Source: Kitasatospora humi
GTDB lineage: Bacteria > Actinomycetota > Actinomycetes > Streptomycetales > Streptomycetaceae
Direction: 5' to 3'
Assembly (NCBI RefSeq): GCF_020907985.1
Contig: NZ_JAJJPA010000001.1
Coordinates: 465,673-529,672 of the forward strand
DNA: 64,000 nt
This document shows positions 46,265 to 54,009 of the stretch, one piece after another. A program made the position numbers and the translations under genes. Each line of letters opens with the position of its first letter. Position 1 is the stretch's first letter. A model generated the notes under the pieces. It was not told the DNA's origin and ran no database searches. It was given only the letters and a program-made list of their open reading frames with translations.

Positions 46265-46594
46265 CGCGGGCTCCTCGGGGTGGCACTGGCGGCGGGCCTT
46301 GGGGTGTTTCACCGCCGAGCTTTCCACCGCCGCCGGGACCGAGCCATCGGAGCGCGCCGCAGGTGGGACACCGGACGCGCTGCAGGAGGGGCGCGGTGCA
46401 CACCGGCCGCGGGGTCAGGGAGGCGCCGCAGGCAGGGCCCGGGGCACGCCTGTTGTGATGATGGGATCGGCAGGTCTGATGACCCTGGTTCACTCGATCC
46501 GGCGATTGCGAGCGCCCCGGTACCTGGCCCAGGCTGGAGCGAGCACGAGCGAGCACGTCCATCCTCATCACCCTGAGAACGGTGGAAGTAGCCC

Positions 46595-46930
46595 ATGGGC
46601 GAATGGTGCGGCCAGGCAGACGGCTGGGTGGGACGCGGGGCGCTGGCCCACCCGGTGGGCTGGCGGCTCGGGGCCGGCGTGCGGTTGGGGCGGGACGAGG
46701 CGCGAGGGCTGCCCGCCCTGCTCCTCTCCGGGGGCGCGCTGCCGCTCAACGAGACCGCCGCCGCCGTGCTGCGCCTGTGCGACGGCAGCCGCGGCGCCGC
46801 CGACATCACCGCCGCGCTCCTCGCCGAACACCACGCGGTCGCCGGGGAGCAGGTGTTGGCCTTCCTCTCCGGCCTGGCCGAGCAGGGCCTGATCGAGGGC
46901 ACCTGCCTGGGCCCGGGCGGCTCCTGCTGA
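46595..46930 (+). CDS. pqqD: PqqD family peptide chaperone
   Basis: 111 residues with the PqqD/RRE fold: LPALLLSGGALPLNETAAAVLRLCDG, ADITAALLAEH. PqqD presents the PqqA peptide to the radical SAM enzyme PqqE. Neither is in the window, so this could belong to another peptide modification. Starts at ATG 46595 after GGAAG. Confidence 0.85.
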   Translation: MGEWCGQADGWVGRGALAHPVGWRLGAGVRLGRDEARGLPALLLSGGALPLNETAAAVLRLCDGSRGAADITAALLAEHHAVAGEQVLAFLSGLAEQGLIEGTCLGPGGSC

Positions 46931-46944
46931 CGCCCCGCAACCCG

Positions 46945-47430
46945 TCAGAGCCGACGGAACATCACATGCAGGCCGACCAGCCCGTGCTCGGGGTGGTCGA
47001 AGGCCTCCGGAACGGTCCCGAGCACCTCGAAGCCGAGCGACGTCCACAGGTGCACCGCCGGTGCGTTGGCCTCCACCACCGCGTTGAACTGGATCCCGTG
47101 GAAGCCCTGCGCCCGGCACCATTCGACGACGTACTCACCGAGCGCCCGCCCCACCCCCTTGCCGCGGTGCGCCGGATCCACCAGGAACGAGGCGGTGCCG
47201 ATGTGCGAGCCGCGCCCCGGCCGGTTGGGGCCCATCTTCGCCGAGCCCACCACCGCGCCGTCCTCGACCGCCACCACGGTCTGCCCCGGCGCCTGTTCCA
47301 TCCACCACGGCCGCGCCTCCTCCAGGCTCTGGCCCTCGGGGAAGGCGTAGGTCCGGCCCTCCGCCATGGTCACGGCGTAGAACGGATAGATGCTGGGCCA
47401 GTCCTCGGTCGACGCAACGCGGATCTCCAT
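46945..47430 (-). CDS. GNAT N-acetyltransferase
   Basis: 161 residues; acetyl-CoA motif ASFLVDPAHRGKGVGRALGEYV and NAPAVHLWTSLGFEVLGTV. Resembles phosphinothricin-type acetyltransferases (EFG/WWMEQ region) but no substrate is claimed. Predicted leaderless: TACGGT ends 7 nt upstream of the ATG. It lies between pqqD and pqqB on the opposite strand. Confidence 0.9.
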   Translation of the reverse strand: MEIRVASTEDWPSIYPFYAVTMAEGRTYAFPEGQSLEEARPWWMEQAPGQTVVAVEDGAVVGSAKMGPNRPGRGSHIGTASFLVDPAHRGKGVGRALGEYVVEWCRAQGFHGIQFNAVVEANAPAVHLWTSLGFEVLGTVPEAFDHPEHGLVGLHVMFRRL

Positions 47431-47482
47431 GCGGGCTACCGTAGCCAGTACGGGCCGGCGCGGCACCCCGTTCACCCACGTC

Positions 47483-47797
47483 TCAGGAGCGGGGCGCCCG
47501 GATGACGGCCCGGCCGGCCGCGAGATCGATGCCGGTGCGCGGCGGGGCACCGTCCTGCTCGTCGTCCCGCAGCACCGACTCCACGCGCCGCTGCTCCAAC
47601 TGGGCCCGCTTGCCCGGGTAGAGCAGGGCGTGCAACTCCTCCGTGGCGACCGCACCGGCCGCCCGGCCCGGCGGGGCCCCCTCAGCCGCCGGACGCGACC
47701 TGAGCAGCAACTTCCGGGCTACGGCGGCGGTGAAGAACAGTACGGTCACCACGGCCGGCACCATCAGGCCCCCGGCAACACCGAACAGAGCACTCAT
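47483..47797 (-). CDS. Small DUF6191-like protein
   Basis: 104 residues. N-terminal hydrophobic segment (~1-27), basic patch, then the conserved ELHALLYPGKRAQLEQRRVESVLRDDE, which I recall as the DUF6191 streptomycete family, and TGIDLAAGRAVIR. Function unknown; likely membrane-anchored. Confidence 0.7.
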   Translation of the reverse strand: MSALFGVAGGLMVPAVVTVLFFTAAVARKLLLRSRPAAEGAPPGRAAGAVATEELHALLYPGKRAQLEQRRVESVLRDDEQDGAPPRTGIDLAAGRAVIRAPRS

Positions 47798-47990
47798 GTC
47801 AGGGCCAACGCCGCACGGGGCGAGCGGTGTTCCCGGTCGATGGCGGTCGGCCGGCGGCCGGGGCGCGGGCCAGGGTCACGGGTCCGGGTCGGGCCGATGC
47901 CGGAGTCCGGTGACGCGGGAGGCGCCCGCGTGGAGCATGGGGCGACGGGGCAGCGGGTAGGCCGGAGGGAACGGCGCGGGAGGAGTGGAC

Positions 47991-48887
47991 GTGCGGGTTC
48001 GGGTGCTCGGGACGGCGGCAGGCGGCGGGCTGCCGCAGTGGAACTGCGGGTGCGGCCCGTGCGCCAGGGCGCGCGCGGTGGGGCCCGGTGCCTGGCGCGG
48101 TCAGGAGACGCTGGCGGTCAGCGTCTCCGACGACGCCTGGTACCTGGTGAACGCCTCACCGGACACCCGCGGCCAGCTGCTCGCCGTCCCCGACCTCGCT
48201 CCGCTCGCCGGCACCAGGCGCACCCCGGTGCGCGGCGTCCTCCTCACCGACGGCGAACTCGACCACACAGTGGGCCTGTTCGCGCTGCGCGAGGGTGCCG
48301 AGCTGGACATCCACGCTCCCCAGGCGGTGCTCACGGCCCTCACCGACGCCTTCCCGCTGCGCGGACTGCTCGCCCCGTACGGCACGGTGCGCTGGCAGCC
48401 GACGCCGGACGCGGGCGGTGAACTCCTCCTGGACGACGGTCGGTTGGCCGTCAGCGCGGTGCCGATCAGCGACAAGCGGCCACGCTACGCCGCCCAGTCC
48501 CCGGCGGCCGGGCCCTGGGTGGTCGGCTACCGCCTCCGGGAGACCGCCACCGGTGCCACCCTGGTCTACGCTCCCTCGCTGGCCCGCTGGCCGGCCGAGC
48601 TCGACGCCCTACTGGACGGCGCCCACTGCGCCCTGCTCGACGGCACCTTCTGGACCGAGGACGAGATGGCCGCCGTCCACCCCGGCAGCCGCACCGCGAC
48701 CGCCATGGGCCACCTGCCGATCAGCGGCCCCGACGGCACCCTCGCCCGGCTGCGCCCCGGCCCCCGGGTGCTCTACACCCACCTCAACAACACCAATCCG
48801 CTCAGCGACCCCGGCTCTCCGGCCCGCTCCGCGCTGGCGGCCGGCCGCGCCGAGGTCGCGGAGGACGGTCAGGAGATCGTCATCTGA
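47991..48887 (+). CDS. pqqB: PqqB metallo-beta-lactamase-fold protein
   Basis: 298 residues. The family signature GGGLPQWNCGCGPC lies near residues 13-26, NASPDTRGQ near 57-65, and MGHLPISGPDG plus HLNNTNPL near the end. PqqB oxidises a PQQ precursor (tyrosine hydroxylation in current models). GTG 47991 preferred: GGGAGGAG is 5 nt upstream. Tail overlaps the convergent acetyltransferase stop by 19 nt. pqqA, C and E are absent, so the PQQ pathway is incomplete here. Confidence 0.9.
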   Translation: MRVRVLGTAAGGGLPQWNCGCGPCARARAVGPGAWRGQETLAVSVSDDAWYLVNASPDTRGQLLAVPDLAPLAGTRRTPVRGVLLTDGELDHTVGLFALREGAELDIHAPQAVLTALTDAFPLRGLLAPYGTVRWQPTPDAGGELLLDDGRLAVSAVPISDKRPRYAAQSPAAGPWVVGYRLRETATGATLVYAPSLARWPAELDALLDGAHCALLDGTFWTEDEMAAVHPGSRTATAMGHLPISGPDGTLARLRPGPRVLYTHLNNTNPLSDPGSPARSALAAGRAEVAEDGQEIVI

Positions 48888-49402
48888 CGGACGATCAGCT
48901 GCCATCTGATCTCGCCGTCCTGCCACTGGTCGGTGGCGGTCAGGCCCGCCGAGGCGGCGACGTGGGCGGAGGCCCGGTGCTCCGGGTGGACGTGCGCGAC
49001 GACGGTCCGCACCGCCTGCCCGCCGAGCCAGTTGACGAGGCCCCGGGCGGCCTCGCCCGCGATGCCCCGTCGCTGCCAGGGCGTTCCCACCACCCAGGCG
49101 ACCTCCGCGCGGAGGCCCTGCTGCCCGTCCGTGGTGACCGTCGCCTGGACGGTGCCGACCAGGCACGCCCGGTCGCGGAGCTGGACGACCCAGTTGCACC
49201 AGGCCACGGCGGGGTCCGGGGAGCCGGCCACCAGGCGTTCGTAGCGCGCCCGCAGCGCCGCCGGGGTGGCCGGCTCGCCGCCGATGAAGGTGTGCAGTGC
49301 CGGGTCGGACAGCACCGCGGCCATCTCCTCGGCGTGTTCGACCCGCAGCGGCAGCAGCGTCAGCCGCTCGGTGCGGATGGCCTCGGGGGTGAGCGGGGTC
49401 AT
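48869..49402 (-). CDS. GNAT N-acetyltransferase (RimJ/RimL-like)
   Basis: 177 residues, acetyl-CoA motif AEVAWVVGTPWQRRGIAGEAA and HPEHRASAHVAASAGLTATD. Starts by 4-bp overlap (ATGA) with the stop of the methyltransferase upstream, so the two are translationally coupled. Confidence 0.9.
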   Translation of the reverse strand: MTPLTPEAIRTERLTLLPLRVEHAEEMAAVLSDPALHTFIGGEPATPAALRARYERLVAGSPDPAVAWCNWVVQLRDRACLVGTVQATVTTDGQQGLRAEVAWVVGTPWQRRGIAGEAARGLVNWLGGQAVRTVVAHVHPEHRASAHVAASAGLTATDQWQDGEIRWQLIVRQMTIS

Positions 49403-50238
49403 CGGGCGGCCTCGGACTTGCGGCCGGCGGTGAGGAGGTGGCCGCTGACGCCCAGCAGCGCCGGGTCCGACTCGGCGAGCCGCAGGGCGTCCAGGAGCGA
49501 CTCCCGGCGGGTCGGGTCGTCCAGCCAGTCGCCGACCGCGCCCATCAGCCAGCCGGCGCCCTCCACGCCGTACTGGCCGAGCAGGGTGAGGCCGGCGGCG
49601 GTGAACTCACGCACGATCTCCGCGGGTTGGTGGAAGTAGGCGGTGGTGAAGCCGGACCGCGGGTTCTCGCTGCGCAGTCGGCCGTCCCGGGTCACGGCCT
49701 CGATGTAGGGGCGGCGCTCGGGGTCGAACCAGCGGCCCTGGTTGAGCGTGTCGTGGAGGCCGGCGAACCGGTTGATGGTCGCCGCCACCAGCAGGCCCCC
49801 GGCGCTCAGCACCCGGCGGGCCTCGGCCAGCGCCCGAGCCCGGTCGGCGGGGTCCGTGAGGTGGTAGAGCGGGCCGAGCAGCAGCACCACGTCGAAGGAG
49901 TCATCCGCCGCGTCCAGTGCCCGGGCGTCGCCGAGCCGTGCGCGCACCCCCGCGAGCCGGCCGGCCTGCTCGACGTGCAGCGGCACCGGGTCGACCAGTT
50001 CCACCTGGTAGCCGGCGGCGGTCAGCCACTCGGCGTGGATCCCGCTGCCCCCGCCCACGTCCAGCAGCCGGGCCGGCGCGGGTGGCAGCAGTCGGCGCAG
50101 CACGTCCTGGGTGCGCAGCAGTTCCAGCCGGCCAGCGCCCGCCCGCAGCCGCCCGTCCTCCTGCCCCTGGGCGTAATAGCCCAGGATCTCCGGGGCGAGG
50201 GCCGGAGCGGAGCCGGGCTCTTGATCAAGGTTCGTCAT
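49399..50238 (-). CDS. SAM-dependent methyltransferase
   Basis: 279 residues. Motif I LLDVGGGSGIHAEWL (~residue 65-80), post-I VELVDPVPLH, motif II SFDVVLLLGPLYHL. Class I fold with a C-terminal helical cap. Coupled to the acetyltransferase downstream. ATG 50238 preferred. Confidence 0.9.
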   Translation of the reverse strand: MTNLDQEPGSAPALAPEILGYYAQGQEDGRLRAGAGRLELLRTQDVLRRLLPPAPARLLDVGGGSGIHAEWLTAAGYQVELVDPVPLHVEQAGRLAGVRARLGDARALDAADDSFDVVLLLGPLYHLTDPADRARALAEARRVLSAGGLLVAATINRFAGLHDTLNQGRWFDPERRPYIEAVTRDGRLRSENPRSGFTTAYFHQPAEIVREFTAAGLTLLGQYGVEGAGWLMGAVGDWLDDPTRRESLLDALRLAESDPALLGVSGHLLTAGRKSEAAR

Positions 50239-50259
50239 GGTCGAACCCTGGCGGACGGT

Positions 50260-50547
50260 GTGCAGGCTCGGCAAGTGGATTCGCTGCTCAGCGGCCCGGG
50301 CGGGAGGCTGTGCGAATTGGCCGCCCTGGCGGGTGGTTTGGCGCTGAGCCCGGTTTGCCCCCTGGGGTCTGTCGTTCCCGCGCTGGGTGCCCCGACCGGC
50401 CGGGCGCCGGTCCCGCCCCGACCGCCGGCCGGTACCGGCGTCGCGGTCGCGGTGTTCCTACTGGTGCACACCGCACTGCTACCGGCCGCCGAAGTCGATG
50501 CGCTGGTGCGGGCGCTGCGGAGGATCGTCGAAACGGCGGAAAACTGA
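50260..50547 (+). CDS. Small hypothetical protein (partly conserved motif)
   Basis: 95 residues from GTG 50260 or 50275. VDSLLSGPGGRLCELAALAGG resembles an N-terminal pattern I have seen in streptomycete proteins of unknown role; the C-terminus VDALVRALRRIV is helical. Starts only 21 bp from the divergent methyltransferase. Coding status moderate. Confidence 0.45.
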   Translation: MQARQVDSLLSGPGGRLCELAALAGGLALSPVCPLGSVVPALGAPTGRAPVPPRPPAGTGVAVAVFLLVHTALLPAAEVDALVRALRRIVETAEN

Positions 50548-50554
50548 CTCGACG

Positions 50555-51328
50555 TCAGATGCCCAGGACCAGGATGGCCGCCCGCCAGCGGGAGTCGTCC
50601 AACTCGGCATGGATGGCCGTCCAGTCGACCGCGTCGGCGAGCACGGCCGCCGCCTGTTCGGGCCGCTCGCGCTGCCGCCGGAGCCGCAGGTGCGTCGGCG
50701 GATGCCAGGCGTCGACGGCGGTCACCGCGTGCACGGCGAGCCGGCGGCGGCGCTCGTGCTCGAGTTCCGGGACGGACGCCACGGAGTCGGCCAGCCCGTT
50801 CCAGAGCGCCTCCGCGATGTCCGCCGGGCGCGGCACCCCGCCGTGCCCGACGAGCGCACGCTGCCGGAGCAGGTATCCGGCTGCGATCTCCTCCAGGAAC
50901 AGCGTGTCCAGCAGTGCGGCAGTGGCCGACGAGGAGGCGACGCGGACCGCCAGGTCGTCCGCCGCGTACTCCGCCTGTTGACTGCCCGACACCAGCAGCC
51001 GGTGCAGGCAGCTCCGGATCAGCCGCACCGGCAGTGCGCAGACCAGCAGCAGCCGATTGGCCAGCCCGTCCATCAGGGCGCGCTGCGCGCTGCCGACCAC
51101 CTGCGCCTGCATGGTGGCGGCGGTGATGTCGCGGTAGCCGGTCAGGCCGGCGTTGCGCAGGCCGGTCGACATCAACTCATCGCCGTGGCCCGGCATCAGC
51201 AGTCCGTACCAGGCGTCCAGGGTGTCCAGCGCGAGCCTCAGCCACAGTCCGTGCCGGGGGCCGGCGGTCGCGCCGTGCCCGAGCTCCCTGGCCAGCATGG
51301 CGATGCGCTGCTGCGGGCTGAGCACCGT
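50555..51328 (-). pseudogene. 3' half of M48-type protease gene, cut by IS
   Basis: Continues the reading frame of the 53191-53754 fragment: TVLSPQQRIAMLARELGH directly after the IS-bordering CTAG, then helices with CLHRLLVSGSQQAEYAADDLAVRV, the usual position of the third zinc ligand (Glu). The expected HExxH reads RELGH (first His is Arg, AGG). No convincing start exists. Likely non-functional. Confidence 0.85.
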
Positions 51329-51349
51329 CTAGGTGACTGGTGTTAATCG
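51329..51349 (+). repeat. Left inverted repeat of the IS (with CTAG)
   Basis: CTAG followed by GTGACTGGTGTTAATCG; exact reverse complement of the right end. The CTAG may be target duplication. Confidence 0.9.
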
Positions 51350-51425
51350 TGTGAGCTCGCGCTGGGTCTCCAACCTGTGCCAGGCTGACGGTCGTTGGTC
51401 GCCGGGAGCGGGGAGAGCTTGAGCG

Positions 51426-53012
51426 ATGGCAGTGGGCCAGACTCCGATGCAGCCGGGGTTGCTCTCCTCCACGGCGGGTTTCTGCGAGGGTCGGCTGGCG
51501 CCGAACTCGATCTACGCGGTGTTGCACCGCGAGTGCCGGGCACTGTTCCCGGACGAGATGTTCGTCGATCTGTTCGCCGAGGACGGCCGCAGGTCGGTGC
51601 CGCCGATGATCGTGGCGGTCGTGATGGTCCTGCAGCGTCTGGAGGGCCTGTCCGACCGGGAGGCGGTCGAGCGGTTCGCCTTCGACGTGCGCTGGAAGTA
51701 CGCCGCCGGCGGGCTGGACTTCGACCATCCGGGGTTCGTGCACACCGTCCTGGTGGACATGCGGGCCCGGCTGGCCGCGTCGGCCCGGCCGAACCGGATC
51801 TTCGAGCGGACGGTGGAGGTGGCCGCGCAGGCCGGGCTGGTCGGCCGTCGGCGGGTGCTGGACTCCGCGCCGATCTATGACGCGGTGGCCACGCAGGACA
51901 CCATCACGCTGATTCGCTCGGCCATCCGGGGCTTGTTGCGGGCTGCCGATCACGGGCTGCGGGCGGAGCTGCGGGCGGTGATCTCCAGCGGGGACGCCTA
52001 CAGCGGCACGGCCAAGCCGGCCATCGACTGGACGGACGCGGCCGAGCGGGAGGCCCTGGTGGATTCCCGGGCCCGGGACGGGTACGCGCTGCTGGCCATG
52101 CTGGAGGGCCGGAGCCTGGAAAGCGGCGTCGCCGAGGCCGCGCGGCTGTTGGCCACCGTGCTCGGGCAGGACCTGGAGCAGGACGGGGAGGTCTTCAAAA
52201 TCGCCCGCAAGGTGGCTCGGGACCGGGTCATCTCCACGGTCGACCCCGAGGCCCGGCACGGGCACAAGACCGTCCGCCGGGCCTTCGACGGCTACAAGGG
52301 CCACGTGGCCGAGGACCCCGACAGCGAGGTCATCACCGCCACCGAGGTCACCGCGGGCAACGTCGGCGATGCCGAACCCGCTGCCGAACTGCTGGCCGAC
52401 GTCCTCCAACCACCCGCCCCGGACGAGCGGGCCGAGGACGAGCGGGCCGAGGTCTACGGTGACGCCGCCTACGGGACCGGGCCGCTGCTGGCCGAACTGG
52501 CCGAGGCCGACGTTGCAGTGATGGTCAAGGTCCAGGCGGCGAACGCGCCCGGCGGGCGGTTCTCCAAGGACGCCTTCATTGTCGACGTTCAGGCGGGGCA
52601 GGTCACCTGCCCGAACCAGGTCACCGTCCCGATCCGCCCGCACAGCGATGGCGGTGGGCAGGCCCGGTTCGGCGCCGTCTGCGTCACCTGCCCCCTGGCA
52701 GCTCAGTGCACCACGGCGAAGAACGGACGCGTCATCACCATCACTCCGCACGAGGAGCATCTGGCCCAGGGCCGGGCCCGCAGTGCGGACCCGGCCTGGC
52801 TGGCCGTCTACCGGGCCACCCGGCCCAAGGTCGAACGCAAGATCGCCCACCTGATGCGGCGACGGCACGGCGGACGCCGTGCCCGCGTGCGCGGCAGGGC
52901 CAAGATCGCCGCCGACTTCGCCCTGCTGGCCGCCGCCGTCAACGTCGCGCGGCTCGGCATGCTCGGAATCATGTCCGCGGGCCGTGGAAAGTGGGCGATC
53001 GCCGCCGGCTGA
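51426..53012 (+). CDS. IS1182 family transposase
   Basis: 528 residues, plus-strand. DDE-type: N-terminal EDGRRSVPPMIVAVVMVLQRLEGL, central KGHVAEDPDSEVITATEVTAGN and VYGDAAYGTGPLLAEL, plus a cysteine-rich segment (CVTCPLAAQC) before a basic end. Full-length without frameshift. Catalyses its own element's movement. Confidence 0.93.
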   Translation: MAVGQTPMQPGLLSSTAGFCEGRLAPNSIYAVLHRECRALFPDEMFVDLFAEDGRRSVPPMIVAVVMVLQRLEGLSDREAVERFAFDVRWKYAAGGLDFDHPGFVHTVLVDMRARLAASARPNRIFERTVEVAAQAGLVGRRRVLDSAPIYDAVATQDTITLIRSAIRGLLRAADHGLRAELRAVISSGDAYSGTAKPAIDWTDAAEREALVDSRARDGYALLAMLEGRSLESGVAEAARLLATVLGQDLEQDGEVFKIARKVARDRVISTVDPEARHGHKTVRRAFDGYKGHVAEDPDSEVITATEVTAGNVGDAEPAAELLADVLQPPAPDERAEDERAEVYGDAAYGTGPLLAELAEADVAVMVKVQAANAPGGRFSKDAFIVDVQAGQVTCPNQVTVPIRPHSDGGGQARFGAVCVTCPLAAQCTTAKNGRVITITPHEEHLAQGRARSADPAWLAVYRATRPKVERKIAHLMRRRHGGRRARVRGRAKIAADFALLAAAVNVARLGMLGIMSAGRGKWAIAAG

Positions 53013-53173
53013 CCCGTCCCGGGGCCCCGGGGACCCGCGAACGGCTCGCGCGCGGCCACACAGAGCTCCCGAACGGCCCCAGCTCGAGCCCGGCCGTTCG
53101 ACGGCACCCCGGCCCCCAGCGGGCAGCATGGATCCGACGCCACCGACGGCGAACCAGCACGCTCAGGACAGCC

Positions 53174-53194
53174 CGATTAACACCAGTCACCTAG
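53174..53194 (-). repeat. Right inverted repeat of the IS (with CTAG)
   Basis: CGATTAACACCAGTCAC followed by CTAG. The minus-strand TAG within this CTAG closes the protease fragment. Confidence 0.9.
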
Positions 53195-53754
53195 AGCGCC
53201 AACCCGACGGTGAGTTCCACCTCTTGACGCACTCCTCGGCGGGCGTACGTCGTTTGGTAGCCGGCGTGCATCCGGAGCCGGTCGGGCCGTCGCACGCCCA
53301 GCTCGTCGGCGATCCGCTCGATCAACTCATGCAGCTGCGGCGCCTCTTCCCGCGTCACCAGGGTGGCGTCGTTCGGTCGGCCACCGAGCCGCGGGCGCAG
53401 CAGCCACACCAGGCCCACGCCGATGACGCCGAACACCATCAGGATGGGCTGCCCGGACAGCAGCAGCCAGATCGCCCCGGCCGCGACCGCCAGGGTGACC
53501 ACATGGACCAGTGAGGCCAGCACCACTGCCGCCAAGCGGCTGCCCGACCTCCGCCTCTTCGAATCCGGCTCGGCCAGTCGCGCGTACAACGCCTCGGACC
53601 GCGCACGTTCCCTCGCACGGCGACGGGCGGTCCGCCGGCCGACGGGCGGCACGGTGAGGTTCCACTCGCAGTTCGGGCACCAGTCGCTGTACCGGGGATC
53701 GGACTCGAATTCGGACCCGCACTGTGGGCAGCTGCGCGTTGACACGTCTTCCAT
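53191..53754 (-). pseudogene. 5' half of M48-type membrane protease gene, cut by IS
   Basis: 187 residues. Zinc ribbon CPQCGSEF...CPNCEW (~8-30), two hydrophobic helices (~75-120), then LHELIERIADELGVRRPDRL and VELTVGLAL ending at TAG. Joins in frame to the 50555-51328 fragment if one CTAG is kept. ATG 53754 or GTG 53757. Shares a 255-bp divergent region with helR. Confidence 0.85.
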
Positions 53755-53888
53755 CACGGTGGGAGATCATGCCACCGGTCCGCGCCGTGAACCCCCGCTT
53801 TTTCGAACTTCTGTTCCGGTAAAGGGAGTGGAAGTTATTGCACAGCAATGAAAGCACTCCCCGCCATTTTCAACTTATACCGTGCGGG

Positions 53889-53907
53889 GGGCCTTGCGGC
53901 AAGGCCC
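53889..53907. promoter_or_regulatory. Rifamycin-associated element (RAE)-type palindrome
   Basis: GGGCCTTGCGGCAAGGCCC, a perfect 9-1-9 palindrome, 102 bp before the helR start. It matches the RAE described upstream of rifamycin-inactivating and helR genes in actinomycetes. TTATAC (around 53875) just before it could be a -10. Confidence 0.85.
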
Positions 53908-54009
53908 TGGGCATGCCGCACAATCGCTGATCCAAGCCGGAACCTGCGCAAACTGCGCGATGCATGGAATACCGGTGCCTTTGTCGGCCGACGGAGCGGA
54001 GCCGCTGCC

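Larger units (their letters stand above)
51329..53194 (+). mobile_element. Complete IS1182-type insertion sequence
   Basis: A single transposase gene flanked by near-perfect inverted repeats (51329-51349 and 53174-53194, 21 bp plus one matching outer base). CTAG at both outer ends is probably a 4-bp target duplication, giving an element of about 1,858 bp at 51333-53190. Inserted in the M48-type gene. Ends intact and transposase full length, so it could still be mobile. Confidence 0.9.

Noticed and set aside
43214..46576. 3.4-kb open plus-strand frame
   Set aside because: Overlaps the acyl-CoA synthetase and runs antisense to the EF-G-like gene; Arg/Pro/Gly-rich translation without any domain.
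51325..51328. GTG near 51325 as the true start of an independent gene
   Set aside because: It begins inside the M48 domain immediately after the IS border, so it is a by-product of the insertion.
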